Notes: generated by a model not told the origin, from the letters alone. A stretch of 64,000 nucleotides of DNA from Limibacter armeniacum (GCF_036880985.1 NZ_JBAJNO010000008.1:1302001-1366000), one strand, 5' to 3'; counted from the stretch's first letter, positions 38,425-48,022 are shown. Program-made: numbers and translations.

Positions 38425-38458
38425 GGTCTTAGTGTCTCACTAAGACCTTTTATTTTTT
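38425..38458 (+). terminator. Terminator after small lipoprotein gene
   Basis: Perfect 10-bp stem GGTCTTAGTG/CACTAAGACC, 3-nt loop, then TTTTATTTTTT. Confidence 0.85.
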
Positions 38459-38515
38459 GAAGTGTCTTGCTTCAGTGAGTGGGACACTCACAATTTAATA
38501 GGTCGTAGCGGATGT

Positions 38516-38672
38516 TCAATGCTGTCAACTTAAGCAAAAGTGTAGAAACAGAGCCTTGCTCTGTTCTTGCGAAGTACCACGAAACACATACCCGTGGGAC
38601 ATTTGTGACACGATTGAACACGGCAAGGCCGTGTTCCTACAGTGGTTCGTGTTGTTAAGTTGACAGCATTGA
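38516..38672. mobile_element. MITE-like 157-bp element with 18-bp perfect terminal inverted repeats
   Basis: TCAATGCTGTCAACTTAA at 38516-38533 is exactly inverted at 38655-38672. Inside are two hairpins: AACAGAGC/GCTCTGTT at 38547-38565 and GAACACGGC/GCCGTGTTC at 38616-38636, both with GCAAGGC or its complement at the centre. There is no coding capacity. An imperfect 7-bp direct repeat (GCGGATG/GCGGGTG) flanks the element, a weak sign of target duplication. It looks like a non-autonomous transposable element or a REP-type composite. It separates the lipoprotein gene from a broken gene. Confidence 0.7.
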
Positions 38673-38744
38673 GCGGGTGCTACCACCAGTAAGGCTTTAA
38701 TAGCAGCGGAAGACTATAGGGTATTGAAATACAAAATTCGAAAT

Positions 38745-39659
38745 ATGAATAGACTAGAGAGTCATCTAAAATTAGATGAAAAATTCATGGCGATGTTAGA
38801 GGTGCGTGCCAATTCAGTAAAAGAAGCTAAATTTATCGGATGGCTTAAAAAGGTATATGATTCGGATAAAGTAAATTTTGCTTTAGCTAGCAATTATATG
38901 ATCGAAACATTCATCTTCTCATGTATGGCGGAGGAGCCTGAGGAAGACTACTTCAAGTGGCTGCTTTATGCCCGTGACCTGGGAATCCTGCATCTGCAAA
39001 GAGTGACCTATCTTAACCGGGAAGTCAATGTACAGGTAGGAGACCGGATGGTAACCATGCAAGGGAAAATAGACAGGGAAGATATTGACTGTGATTACTG
39101 GGAAGCTTGATGGAATCTCTGCGTTATTACCCGTTACCGCAAAGGAGTGGATCAGCTGAATGAAATGCCACTGGAGCTGCACAAGAACTCTGTCATTCAT
39201 GAGGATGCCATCAGCCTGGTGATGGTCAAGCTGCTGCGTGAGATGCTTAGCCATGATATGTCTGGTCAGTTTGCCCTGCTGCAAGAAGCCAAGCAAACTA
39301 TCAAGGAGCATATCGGGGAGATGGACAAGTTCAGGGAGGAATATATCCTTTGGAACGACCTGCCGCTGCTCAACGTCTATGCCATGATCTTCGGCAGAGA
39401 TGAGGAAGGTTACAATAAGGAACTGGCAGAAGCCTTGGAATTGCACAAGGAGTATTGGTCGCAAGAAGTAACACACGACAATGGGCACGTTGAACTCCGC
39501 CATCGAGACTGGAAAGGTTGGATAGCTTGGCGATTGGTGGCAGCTGCTTGCATAGCCCGTTCCAACGGGTTGATGACCAAGATTCAAACGCCTTATTTAC
39601 CTGAGTGGTTATTGGCAGGAGACTTTGAAGGGTTGCCGACTACTGTTGAAGTTGAATGA
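38745..39659 (+). pseudogene. Immunity-like gene split by an in-frame TGA
   Basis: One reading frame of about 300 codons is interrupted only by TGA at 39108-39110 (between WEA and WNLC). Both halves are protein-like and alpha-helical. The second half contains LPLLNVYAMIFGRD, ALELHKEYW and WKGWIAWRLVAAACIARSNG followed by YLPEWLL. This recalls DUF1911-type (PoNi) immunity proteins of polymorphic toxin systems. That family call is from memory and moderate. The nearest ATG is at 38745; an upstream TTG is at 38724. The two parts could be expressed separately (GTG at 39147), but a single nonsense mutation is simpler. No selenocysteine context is seen. Confidence 0.55.
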
Positions 39660-39731
39660 TTTTAACTGGCCTTTGAAAGATATTACGTCCAGTATCCTCT
39701 CAATTATATTTTGCTTACACACTAAACGGAA

Positions 39732-40015
39732 ATGAATATATTTTTTAAGGTATTGAAGACAGCATTTCTAGGCCTGATGTTTTTTATCAACTTTTCTATA
39801 CTGACACCCTATTTTCTGGAGTAAAAGCCGGAAGCTTATGACAACGCGGCTGGCTCTTTACCCTGTTTTTTGAAATATCTTCCGATACAGGTTATATGCC
39901 TGAGCCATCCTTCTATAATTTTTTGAATACAATAATGACCGGATTGGTATTGGGCGGTGTTTTCTCACATTACCTGATCTGGAAAAAAAGAAGGGCGCAT
40001 TTAGGTCTTGAGTAA
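39732..40015 (+). pseudogene. Remnant of a small membrane protein, stop plus frameshift
   Basis: An ATG at 39732 opens a hydrophobic 30-residue stretch (FLGLMFFINFSILTPYFLE) that ends at TAA 39822-39824. In a different frame the continuation from about 39842 reads GWLFTLFFEISSDTGYMPEP, then a second membrane segment and a basic end KKRRAHLGLE with stop at 40015. The two parts together look like one two-helix membrane protein of about 90 residues that has decayed. No function is known. Confidence 0.5.
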
Positions 40016-40029
40016 GGAATATGGACTTA

Positions 40030-40240
40030 CTAGTTTAATTTAAATTCTAGTCCAAGATTAACTTTGTAAAGTGTTGAACCAGTTGGTCTTCCTGAAGGAG
40101 ATTGAATTGATATACCAAAACCGGAGCATATTTGATACTGATATTTTCCTAAGGAGACTAAAGCTATTCCTGATGGACTAAAATATAATCCATCAAAGCG
40201 TAAGGTGTTTCTGGTTTCATACCATAAATTTACCTTACGC
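40030..40240 (-). pseudogene. Possible C-terminal remnant of an outer-membrane barrel protein
   Basis: On the minus strand this stretch encodes about 65 residues with beta-barrel character, including KVNLWYETRNTLRFDGLYF and ending TLYKVNLGLEFKLN before a stop. No start or N-terminal domain is present within a plausible distance. The upstream end merges with a hairpin and the signal peptide of the plus-strand oxidoreductase gene. It is called a fragment on pattern alone. Confidence 0.3.
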
Positions 40241-40246
40241 TTTTTT
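40195..40246 (+). terminator. Long hairpin with T run upstream of Gfo/Idh gene
   Basis: A 12-bp perfect stem AAAGCGTAAGGT/ACCTTACGCTTT encloses a 25-nt loop with its own TGGT/ACCA pairing and is followed by T6. It ends 36 bp before the ATG of the oxidoreductase gene. It could be a plain terminator or a leader attenuator. Confidence 0.55.
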
Positions 40247-40282
40247 ATACCAGAAGAATTACTAAACAATAAACTAACTGAG

Positions 40283-41389
40283 ATGAAAAGAATAACAGCA
40301 CTCTTAGGAATCATGCTGATGTTGACGTGGAATGCATTTGCACAGGAAAAGCCCTTGAAGGTTGGGGTAATCGGGTTGACACATACCCATGTACATGGCA
40401 TTTTTGGGAGTGAAGGCAGGGGAGATATCGAGATTGTCGGGATTGTAGAACCGAATAAGGAACTGGCGCAGCGTTATGCCAATATGTATAAGTTCTCGTT
40501 GGAAAAAGTCTACAACTCTATGGGTGAGCTGATTGAGGCAAAGCATCCTGAAGCAGTGACGGCATTCGGAACCATCTATGACCACCTGAAGATTGTGGAG
40601 ACTTGTGCGCCATTAGGTATTCATGTGACGGTGGAAAAACCATTGGCGGTAAGTATGGATCATGCAAGGAAAATGGAAGCGTTAGCCAAAAAACATAATA
40701 TCCAATTGCTGACCAACTATGAAACAACTTGGTACCCATCTAACCAGAAAGCCTATGAGTTGGTCAATCAGGACAAGGTAATTGGTGATATCAGAAAAGT
40801 AATCGTTCGGGATGGACACAAAGGCCCTAAAAAGATTGGCGTAGACTCTGAGTTTCTGGAATGGCTGACAGACCCTGAGCTGAATGGCGGAGGAGCTATC
40901 ACAGACTTTGGTTGCTATGGTGCCAACCTGATGACGTGGCTGATGAAAGGCAAGAAGCCGAATAGTGTAACAGCTATTACACAACAGCTTCAGGCAGAAA
41001 ACAATCCAAAGGTAGATGATGAAGCGATTATCATCTTGCAGTATGACAGTGCCGTGGCATTGATACAGGCTTCTTGGAACTGGCCAATCGGCAGGAAAGA
41101 TATGGAGATTTATGGCCTGAAGGGCGTCGTGTATGCAGACAACAAAAAAGATGTGCGTGTCCGCATCTCGGAAGGGTATGACGGTTTTACAGAAGATGCC
41201 CAAACATTGGAAGAAAGAAAAGCCCCTTATGATGATCCTTTCTCCTTCTTGGCGGCAGTTATAAATAATGAGATAAAGTTACAGCCTTTCGATCTGTCAT
41301 CACTGGAAAACAATATGGTGGTAGTGGAGATATTGGATGCAGCCATCAGAAGTGCGAAGTCAAACAAGACGATTGAGTTGAAACACTAA
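40283..41389 (+). CDS. Exported Gfo/Idh/MocA-family oxidoreductase
   Basis: 368 residues from the ATG at 40283, which directly starts a signal peptide (MKRITALLGIMLML...NAFAQ); the longer frame upstream lacks sense. Seen: Rossmann GVIGLTHTHVHG, EPNKELAQRYA, and the family catalytic motif VEKPLAVS. The second domain has GGGAITDFGCYGANLMTWL. Relatives use NAD(P) to oxidise or rearrange sugars and inositols; exported Bacteroidota members often act on glycans, a few by NAD-dependent glycosidase chemistry. Substrate unknown. It stands between two decayed zones and has its own terminator. Confidence 0.88.
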   Translation: MKRITALLGIMLMLTWNAFAQEKPLKVGVIGLTHTHVHGIFGSEGRGDIEIVGIVEPNKELAQRYANMYKFSLEKVYNSMGELIEAKHPEAVTAFGTIYDHLKIVETCAPLGIHVTVEKPLAVSMDHARKMEALAKKHNIQLLTNYETTWYPSNQKAYELVNQDKVIGDIRKVIVRDGHKGPKKIGVDSEFLEWLTDPELNGGGAITDFGCYGANLMTWLMKGKKPNSVTAITQQLQAENNPKVDDEAIIILQYDSAVALIQASWNWPIGRKDMEIYGLKGVVYADNKKDVRVRISEGYDGFTEDAQTLEERKAPYDDPFSFLAAVINNEIKLQPFDLSSLENNMVVVEILDAAIRSAKSNKTIELKH

Positions 41390-41422
41390 AGGAAGTTGGT
41401 GATATCACCAGTTCGTAAATAA

Positions 41423-41463
41423 AAAGAGGTTCATTCAGTTTTTCACTGTTTGAACCTCTTTTA
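41423..41463. terminator. Bidirectional terminator
   Basis: Stem AAAGAGGTTCA/TGAACCTCTTT (11 bp perfect) with a 17-nt loop, between convergent genes. Confidence 0.8.
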
Positions 41464-41487
41464 GTTTAGCGGTTAACTATTTGATTT

Positions 41488-42477
41488 TTAATTAATATTA
41501 ATCGTATCCTTTTCGTAAAGGGATTCATTAAATAAAATAGACATATCCTGTACTTCGTTTCCATTTTCGGCTCCAGTAAACTCTCCAAGGTCATTAGTTG
41601 GAATTTCAGGAATATTGATATTTAAATACATATAGCTAAGGGTAAAGCTATTGAAATTGTTTTCATAATTCAGAATGCTGCTGGTGGCATCACTTGGAGA
41701 CTTGTAAAGTACCTGTAGTCCATATAGGTAGTCTCGGGTTGCTAAAAGTTGATCAGCCGGCATCTCATCAATGTTAAAGGTAATAGAGTCATTTGAACCA
41801 TTGAACCGAAGATAAACATCCCCTAAAAGATTTGCATTTATAGGAGCACTATGAATGTTTAGATCAAATAACCTAGGTCCAAACAGTGCAATATAAAATG
41901 TTACTGTGTCGGCAGGAGGAGTGATGTCCCCACTTGCATATCCAAACATCCAGTTGAGGGTATGTTTCCCAAAGGAAAATGAAGGAAGGTATTGGGTGTC
42001 ATTCAGGATGGTGGTTGTACTTTTCACTGTAGCTTCATCACTCATTGAGTTAGTGATATTAATGACCTCAGTGATTAGATTATCATTCTGAGCAGCCAGA
42101 ACTTCCTCATTTGAAAGCATATAGTTTGCCTTGAAATTTAGTTCGTAGGTTTTTAGAGGTGCCAATGAAATATTGATTGTGCCATTCTGTACAATATATT
42201 CGTAATCGTAATAAGCATAGTTGATTCTTTGGTAATCGCCATCGCCCACTTTTTCCAACACTTCAATTAGGTAGACAAGGTCTTCGAAATCAGGAATATT
42301 CTTATTGGCAATTTTATAATTACTCTGCTCTTGTTGGTACTCCTCCAATAGTGCTCCAACATTTAAAGAAATCATCGTTTCCGCATTGTTAATTTGGTCC
42401 TTTTCATCGTATTGATCACAACTAATAAATAGTAAGGTCACGATAGTACAGATAATGAGGTTTACTTTGTAGTCCAT
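41488..42477 (-). CDS. Lipoprotein, function unknown
   Basis: 329 residues with a lipobox (LLFISC, Cys about 20) and a polar, beta-rich mature part. No domain is recognised. Features include ISLAPLKTYELNFKANYMLSNEEVL and PSFSFGKHTLNWMFGYASG. The N-terminal mature part (DQYDEKDQINNAETMIS) is acidic, as in surface lipoproteins. It is a lone gene, divergent from the phosphatase gene. Confidence 0.7.
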   Translation of the reverse strand: MDYKVNLIICTIVTLLFISCDQYDEKDQINNAETMISLNVGALLEEYQQEQSNYKIANKNIPDFEDLVYLIEVLEKVGDGDYQRINYAYYDYEYIVQNGTINISLAPLKTYELNFKANYMLSNEEVLAAQNDNLITEVINITNSMSDEATVKSTTTILNDTQYLPSFSFGKHTLNWMFGYASGDITPPADTVTFYIALFGPRLFDLNIHSAPINANLLGDVYLRFNGSNDSITFNIDEMPADQLLATRDYLYGLQVLYKSPSDATSSILNYENNFNSFTLSYMYLNINIPEIPTNDLGEFTGAENGNEVQDMSILFNESLYEKDTININ

Positions 42478-42954
42478 TTTGGGTGTTAGGGTTAAATAAA
42501 AAGGGTCTTTTATTCAGAATTTCAATTCTCGCTAAATATATTAAAAAGGGTTGATTTTGTGAAAGTTAACTGCGTAAAAAAAGATGCTAAAAAAGTGGAT
42601 AACATTGTGTTTTAAATTTTGGAGGGGTAAAAAGTACAGAATTAGAATGTTCTGACCATAAAGTTTGAGATGAAAAGAAGCTTTGTTTGTCAGCTATAGA
42701 ATAACACTAGGTACTTTGAATGGTTAGCTGATTTTTATATAGAATCTAAATATTAATAGTGTACACTTCTACTTTAGGTTTAATTAATTGTGATGTAAGT
42801 GTTACTATATGAATCACTTGTGTATCTTTGGTGAAATGATTATTGTTATGTTTTTATAATCGGATTATGGAATGTTATATGCTTTCATTTTTTAGTGCAG
42901 AATCCTTTTTGGGTACGTAAATGTAGCTTTAAACTAACTGACGACTTTCTTTCA
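42478..42954. promoter_or_regulatory. Divergent intergenic region; candidate -7 box for the phosphatase gene
   Basis: AT-rich 477-bp spacer. TATCTTTG at 42823-42830 fits TAnnTTTG about 125 bp upstream of the phosphatase ATG. A -33 TTG at the right distance is not evident. Nothing else is recognised. Confidence 0.3.
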
Positions 42955-44388
42955 ATGGCAACATATATTAATACCAACTCATTTGAGCGTAAAGTGCTCA
43001 ACTTTTCTGCTATTACAACCAGTTTCTTTTCTGCCTTGGCCATTATCTATGACCTACTTTATGGGGAGGGAAATATAGTGGTCTTTATGTTTACTTTTAA
43101 TGCGATTTGCAATTTCACATTTGTACTGACAGCAAAAGGACAGTTGAGTGAAAAAACCGTAATCGGCTTTTTTATCTTTAATGGAATCTTTGCCCTATAC
43201 GCTTGGTATGCTTTCGGAAATATCGAAAACCTATGCAATATGTGTGGTCTCCTGATGGCAACACAAGTCAGGGTTGTACTCAATCACAATGTCAAAGTAG
43301 TCAATGTACTTTCCATCTCATTCGCCATTCTGCTGACATTCCTCCATATCATAGCTATCGTCTATCCATCCTATATCCCGACTGTCAACAGGGAACTGGT
43401 ATTCTTTAACCTTGGAGGTATGTTTGTGACCTATACCTTTATCACATTGGCAATCAAACACTATAGCCAAAAGGTAATGGAAGAGCGGAAGACTGTCCAG
43501 CAACAGCAAGAAGAATTGGCAGTACAGAACGAAGAACTACAGGTAAATAATGAGGAGCTGATTTCCAATCAGGAGGAGATTTCAGCACAACGGGAGAAGA
43601 TAGGACGTCAGCATAATGAGTTGCAGAGAGCCAACAATGATCTGCTGAATTCAATCAACTATGCCAACCATATCCAGACTGCGTTGTTCAGCTCTTCCAT
43701 TGAGAAGCTTGACCGTGAAAAAAGTTTTGTGATCAATATGCCAAAGGATATCGTCTCAGGAGATTTCTGTTTTGTCAGGGAGGTAGGTAACGTGACTTAT
43801 ATTGTGCAGGGAGACTGTACCGGTCATGGAGTGCCGGGTGCTATCCTGACCGTCATTGCAACAGAAATTCTGGATAAGGTGATTGTGGATAAGAAAAACT
43901 GGTCACCAAAGGAAATCCTGACCGAACTGGATAATGAGATGGAAAAGCGGTTAAGGCAAAAGGGCAGGATGAACCTTGATGGTTTAGAAGCCGGTATTCT
44001 GGCGATTGACAATAAGGTGCATGTGGCTTTGTATGCAGGTGCCAAAAGACCTTTGATCTACTGGAACTCAGATGGCCGTTCATTTGAAATAGTAAAAGGC
44101 ACCAAGAAAGCGGTAGGTAATGTGATGAATGTGGAGAATGAGTATAGGGAGCATATATTTAAGGTGAGGTCAGGAGACAGGTTCTATTTATTTACGGATG
44201 GTTACGTGGATCAGTTTGGTGGAAAGAACAATAAGAAGTACTCATCCAAAAGGTTTTTAAAGACCATTACAGAACTTTCAGATACTGGTATTCTGGAGCA
44301 GGCAGAAATACTGACAGATGAATTCAATAACTGGAAAGGAAACAAGCGGCAGATTGATGATGTAATGGTTTTGGGTATTGAGGTTTGA
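42955..44388 (+). CDS. Membrane PP2C/SpoIIE-type serine phosphatase
   Basis: 477 residues from the ATG at 42955 (an upstream GTG at 42895 would add 20 unlikely residues). The first 170 residues hold about six hydrophobic segments. A Gln/Glu-rich coiled coil (about 175-230, repeating QEELAVQNEELQ and NNEELISNQEE) leads to a SpoIIE domain. That domain has MPKDIVSGDF and GDCTGHGVPGA for metal-binding Asp residues, then LFTDGYVDQFGG and DDVMVLGIEV at the end. It should dephosphorylate Ser/Thr on a regulator such as an anti-sigma antagonist. No partner gene is adjacent. A terminator follows. Confidence 0.88.
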   Translation: MATYINTNSFERKVLNFSAITTSFFSALAIIYDLLYGEGNIVVFMFTFNAICNFTFVLTAKGQLSEKTVIGFFIFNGIFALYAWYAFGNIENLCNMCGLLMATQVRVVLNHNVKVVNVLSISFAILLTFLHIIAIVYPSYIPTVNRELVFFNLGGMFVTYTFITLAIKHYSQKVMEERKTVQQQQEELAVQNEELQVNNEELISNQEEISAQREKIGRQHNELQRANNDLLNSINYANHIQTALFSSSIEKLDREKSFVINMPKDIVSGDFCFVREVGNVTYIVQGDCTGHGVPGAILTVIATEILDKVIVDKKNWSPKEILTELDNEMEKRLRQKGRMNLDGLEAGILAIDNKVHVALYAGAKRPLIYWNSDGRSFEIVKGTKKAVGNVMNVENEYREHIFKVRSGDRFYLFTDGYVDQFGGKNNKKYSSKRFLKTITELSDTGILEQAEILTDEFNNWKGNKRQIDDVMVLGIEV

Positions 44389-44416
44389 TAGAGGGTTGTT
44401 TTGGTAAAGAATGATA

Positions 44417-44452
44417 AGGCAGCCTCCATAGGTGGAAGCTGCCTCGCTTTAC
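44417..44452 (+). terminator. Terminator after phosphatase gene
   Basis: Stem AGGCAGC-TCCA/TGGA-GCTGCCT with one mismatch bulge, a short loop and a weak T run after CGC. Confidence 0.6.
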
Positions 44453-44469
44453 TTTGAATCAAGATAAAG

Positions 44470-44813
44470 CTATTCTACCACTACTTCTTCACAGCTGCTG
44501 TAAGAAACCTTATAGCTTGCTATATTACCGTTATCATATATAATGGAAACTTCTTCAGGGTAACCATATTCATTATATTGATAATTGTAGTTGGTGTAAT
44601 AATAGATTTCTTCATCTTCAAAACCTGTATAAGTATACTTGATCAAATTATTGATTCCACTAGGTAGGCCAACTAATATCCAACGTAGTGCAACTTCTTC
44701 ATAGAGTGAGTAGAATGGACTTTTTTTATTACCATATACAAACTCTTCAATACTATTTATTCAAAACAAGCAATTTCACCCGTTGTAAGCGAGTTCATTT
44801 TATTATAACCCAT
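44470..44813 (-). pseudogene. Decayed C-terminal part of a YD/DUF4595-like lipoprotein
   Basis: The minus strand encodes IEEFVYGNKKSPFYSLYEEV, then NLIKYTYTG and NYNYQYNEYGYPEEVSIIYD, ending CEEVVVE and a stop at 44470. Upstream, in a shifted frame, YNKMNSLTTGEIACFE ends in a stop. Both pieces fit one protein of the type with repeated YxYNxxGxPxxV motifs, so the gene is broken by a frameshift and lacks its N-terminus. Confidence 0.5.
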
Positions 44814-45034
44814 AATTGGAGACTAGTACCCCTTTCCTTTTTAATAACAATGTATATTTAGGTGGTTTGTGAAAGTGTTGTACCCCTTTTTGAAAAGGTG
44901 ACTAATCGTTGTACCCCCAATTGTAGCCGTTTGTTTTTTGGCTTGAAAGCCCTCAAACTGTAATATGAGCATAGAAATTTGAATTTTTCCTCTACATGGA
45001 CAGTGATTGCTGCTGTACCCCAACCAACAATTTT

Positions 45035-48013
45035 ATGCAAGACATATTACAAAGACTACTATTCTCAAAGACTGTACTTCGTCGCCTAAGGCAAGTAGGT
45101 TTGCTTGGCTACTTTCTATGCTTAAATGTTGCATTCTCATTGGCTGCTGACTGCTCAGGTGTGGCAGAATACCAGACTTATCCGAGCATTTATATGACAG
45201 GTGATAAGGTGGTTTACAATGGCAACCTATATGAGTGTCTGACGGATAACCTTTACAATGTTACACCAGGTACGGCAGATCATTGGTGGTCGCCTCTGGG
45301 GGCATGTGACGGTGGCGGTGGAGAAAATGTAGACCCAACCGTATCTTTTGTGTCACCTCAGGACAATGCCTTGATTGAGCAGGAAGCACTTTCAGCGGTT
45401 GCGATTGAAGTAGCTGCTGCTGACGCTGACGGTACTGTCGATGCTGTTTCAATTACAGTGGACGGACAGTCATTCTCAGGGACTACCGCCTCATGGACAC
45501 CATCTGCCTATGGTACTTTTGCCATCACTTCCACAGTAACGGACAATGAAGGGGCTACAGGAACAGCCTCCGTTTCCGTTACCATTTCGCAAACAGTCGA
45601 TACACCTCCAGTGGTGGCTTTTGTAAGTCCATCAGCTGACCTGACGGTTACGCAGGAAACTTTTGAAGAGATAACGGTGTCGATTTCTGCCACTGACGAT
45701 GGGACGGTCACTTCATCGCAGATTGATATTGCAGGCACAGTAACCAGTGGAACAACAGCTTCCTTCACACCAACAGCTTATGGTGATTATGTGGTGACAG
45801 CTTCTGCTACCGATGATGCTAACCAGACTACTATAGTATCGATTACGATCACAGTAGCAGAACCAAGTGCTTCGACTTGTTCATATGCTTCATGGAGTGC
45901 GTCCACTACTTATGTGGGAAATGATATTGTAGAGTACAATGGTTTGACTTACAAGGCGGCTTGGGCACCAGCAGTAGGGGCAGAGCCAACGGTAGATGAC
46001 GTTTGGAAACTGGAAGGCTCATGTGGAGCATTGGATTGTACCCAATATCCTGAGTGGAAAGCTAGCGTAACTTATCAGGAAAATGGTATGCTGGTTACTT
46101 ATAATGATAAGGTTTACAAGCTGCTGAACTACTGGTCTGTAGGACAGGTGCCTTCAGATACACCAGCTAGCTGGCAGGAATTTGCAGATTGCGGCGGAAC
46201 GGGTGGTGGCACAGGTGGTCAGGACGCTGAACCGTCTGTAAGTTTTACCTCGCCTACTACCACTACTTTTGTAATGCCCACCTTCTCATCCATTGCAATT
46301 GCTGTTTCGGCAACAGACCATAATGGGGTTGTCTCTGATGTGACGTTGGCTGTGGGCGGACAGACTTTTGCTTCCAGTACTGCTTCATGGACACCATCGG
46401 CATACGGAACCTTTACTATCACGGCTACGGCAACCAATGAGATCGGTTCTACAGTGGAAACATTTGATGTAACGATTGTGGCTGAAAGTGGTGGAAGTGA
46501 TATCAATGCTGATGGCTCCATTGTACTGACTGGACCTTTTGCACCTACACCGAATACATCTAACCAGCGTATTGTTGGTTATATCCCAACTTGGAGAGAT
46601 ACCGAAACCCTTGATTTCAGTAAAGTGACACATGTGAACGTTGCGTTCCTGTTGTTTGATCAGAAGGAAGGGGCTGCCTATTCTGATAGCGACTTTTCGA
46701 GTGGCGCATTCCATCCAGTACATTATGCTACCTTGGATTCTATGCTGCCGGGTATTGTAGAGCGTGCACACAACCAAGGGGCAACAGTTTCCATTGCATT
46801 GGGTGGTGCTACAGACTTCGCCTTCCTTTGGCTGATGGAACATTATCAGGACAATCCTGCCATGATCGAGACGATTGCCAATCAGGTAGTGGACTATGTA
46901 AATCTATATAACCTTGATGGTGTTGACCTTGATCTGGAATGTTGGTGGCAGGATGCTTCCATTGCAGGTACTTCTGAGCAAGGTGGACGTACAAGAGGTC
47001 AGGATGCATGGGGTGGCGATGTAGACCAAGGGGCGCACCCTGCTGGTTATGGCATGACTTTACTGGCTAAAAAGCTTCGTGCAAAAATGCCGAACAAGTT
47101 ACTTTCAGCAGCCGTATTTGCTACGCCTTGGTATGCCAATAACTATGACGCTGATGCTGCCGAGTACCTCGACTGGGTAGGTATTATGTCCTATGATTTT
47201 ACTGGTTCTTGGGATACTTCACCAAAAGGTCCTCATTCAGCTCTGTACGAAGTCAACAACTCCCTTTACCAAGGAGCAAGTGACAGCAACCCGATTTACT
47301 CAATCGAGACAGCGATGCGTTACTGGAGCGGTGATTGGTCAACATGGCAAGGTTCAGGACAGCAGGTATCAAAAGACAAGCTGGTGATTGGGGTACCATT
47401 CTATGGCTATGACCTGAATACTAAAAAGTCACAGGCAGGACAGTCAGGCAATGGTTACCATTTTATCACTTATGCCGAAATATTGGCAGATTATCCTAAT
47501 GCGGATACTTCTTATGACCCGAATGACCCGAACAATCAGGGTGGATTGGTCAGTGAGGATGGTAAGCTGATCTTCTTTGATACACCGAAGATGGTGAAGG
47601 CTAAGGTAGAATATGCCAAGGCGCAAGGTACTCAGGGAACGATGATTTGGGAGCTGACTTACGACACGGCTGATCCTGCGAAGAGTTTGCTGGTGGCTAT
47701 GAACGAGGCGAACAGCAATGCCCGCATTGCGGGAGTGCCATTGTTGGAACAGTCTGCTATTGAAACGGTATTTTATCCAAACCCATTTAAGCAGCAGATA
47801 AGCCTTCAGTTTAACCTGAAAAAGAATGGCAATATCGCAGTGCAGGTGTATAACCTTCAAGGCAAGGTGGTGAAAGAAATCATCGAAACAAGGGAGAAAG
47901 GAAGTCAGGTATTGGAGCTGGATGCCTCAGACTTGCCGGAAGGGATTTACCTGATCAAGGCAAAGACAGATCAGTTTAGTATCACAAAGAAAATGCTTAA
48001 AGGACGTCAATAA
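45035..48013 (+). CDS. Secreted GH18 chitinase with three chitin-binding modules and T9SS tail
   Basis: About 992 residues from the ATG at 45035 (an in-frame ATG at 44996 would give 1005). A hydrophobic export segment ends at SLAADCSG. CBM5/12-like modules with paired Cys and aromatic residues lie near residues 50-100, 296-350 and 352-402 (numbered from 44996). Examples are VVYNGNLYECL and VEYNGLTYKAAW. Three Ig/Big-like domains (VSFVSPxx repeats) separate them. GH18 spans about 519-895 with DGVDLDLE (Asp641, Asp644, Asp646, Glu648), a complete catalytic motif. The end FYPNPF...EGIYLIKAKTD is a type A sorting domain. It should cut chitin outside the cell and feed the SusC/D pair downstream. 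Confidence 0.93.
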   Translation: MQDILQRLLFSKTVLRRLRQVGLLGYFLCLNVAFSLAADCSGVAEYQTYPSIYMTGDKVVYNGNLYECLTDNLYNVTPGTADHWWSPLGACDGGGGENVDPTVSFVSPQDNALIEQEALSAVAIEVAAADADGTVDAVSITVDGQSFSGTTASWTPSAYGTFAITSTVTDNEGATGTASVSVTISQTVDTPPVVAFVSPSADLTVTQETFEEITVSISATDDGTVTSSQIDIAGTVTSGTTASFTPTAYGDYVVTASATDDANQTTIVSITITVAEPSASTCSYASWSASTTYVGNDIVEYNGLTYKAAWAPAVGAEPTVDDVWKLEGSCGALDCTQYPEWKASVTYQENGMLVTYNDKVYKLLNYWSVGQVPSDTPASWQEFADCGGTGGGTGGQDAEPSVSFTSPTTTTFVMPTFSSIAIAVSATDHNGVVSDVTLAVGGQTFASSTASWTPSAYGTFTITATATNEIGSTVETFDVTIVAESGGSDINADGSIVLTGPFAPTPNTSNQRIVGYIPTWRDTETLDFSKVTHVNVAFLLFDQKEGAAYSDSDFSSGAFHPVHYATLDSMLPGIVERAHNQGATVSIALGGATDFAFLWLMEHYQDNPAMIETIANQVVDYVNLYNLDGVDLDLECWWQDASIAGTSEQGGRTRGQDAWGGDVDQGAHPAGYGMTLLAKKLRAKMPNKLLSAAVFATPWYANNYDADAAEYLDWVGIMSYDFTGSWDTSPKGPHSALYEVNNSLYQGASDSNPIYSIETAMRYWSGDWSTWQGSGQQVSKDKLVIGVPFYGYDLNTKKSQAGQSGNGYHFITYAEILADYPNADTSYDPNDPNNQGGLVSEDGKLIFFDTPKMVKAKVEYAKAQGTQGTMIWELTYDTADPAKSLLVAMNEANSNARIAGVPLLEQSAIETVFYPNPFKQQISLQFNLKKNGNIAVQVYNLQGKVVKEIIETREKGSQVLELDASDLPEGIYLIKAKTDQFSITKKMLKGRQ

Positions 48014-48022
48014 TAGGCATTG

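Noticed and set aside
39108-39110. In-frame TGA as a selenocysteine codon
   Set aside because: No adjacent stem-loop of SECIS type was seen, and no Sec-containing family fits; a nonsense mutation is simpler.
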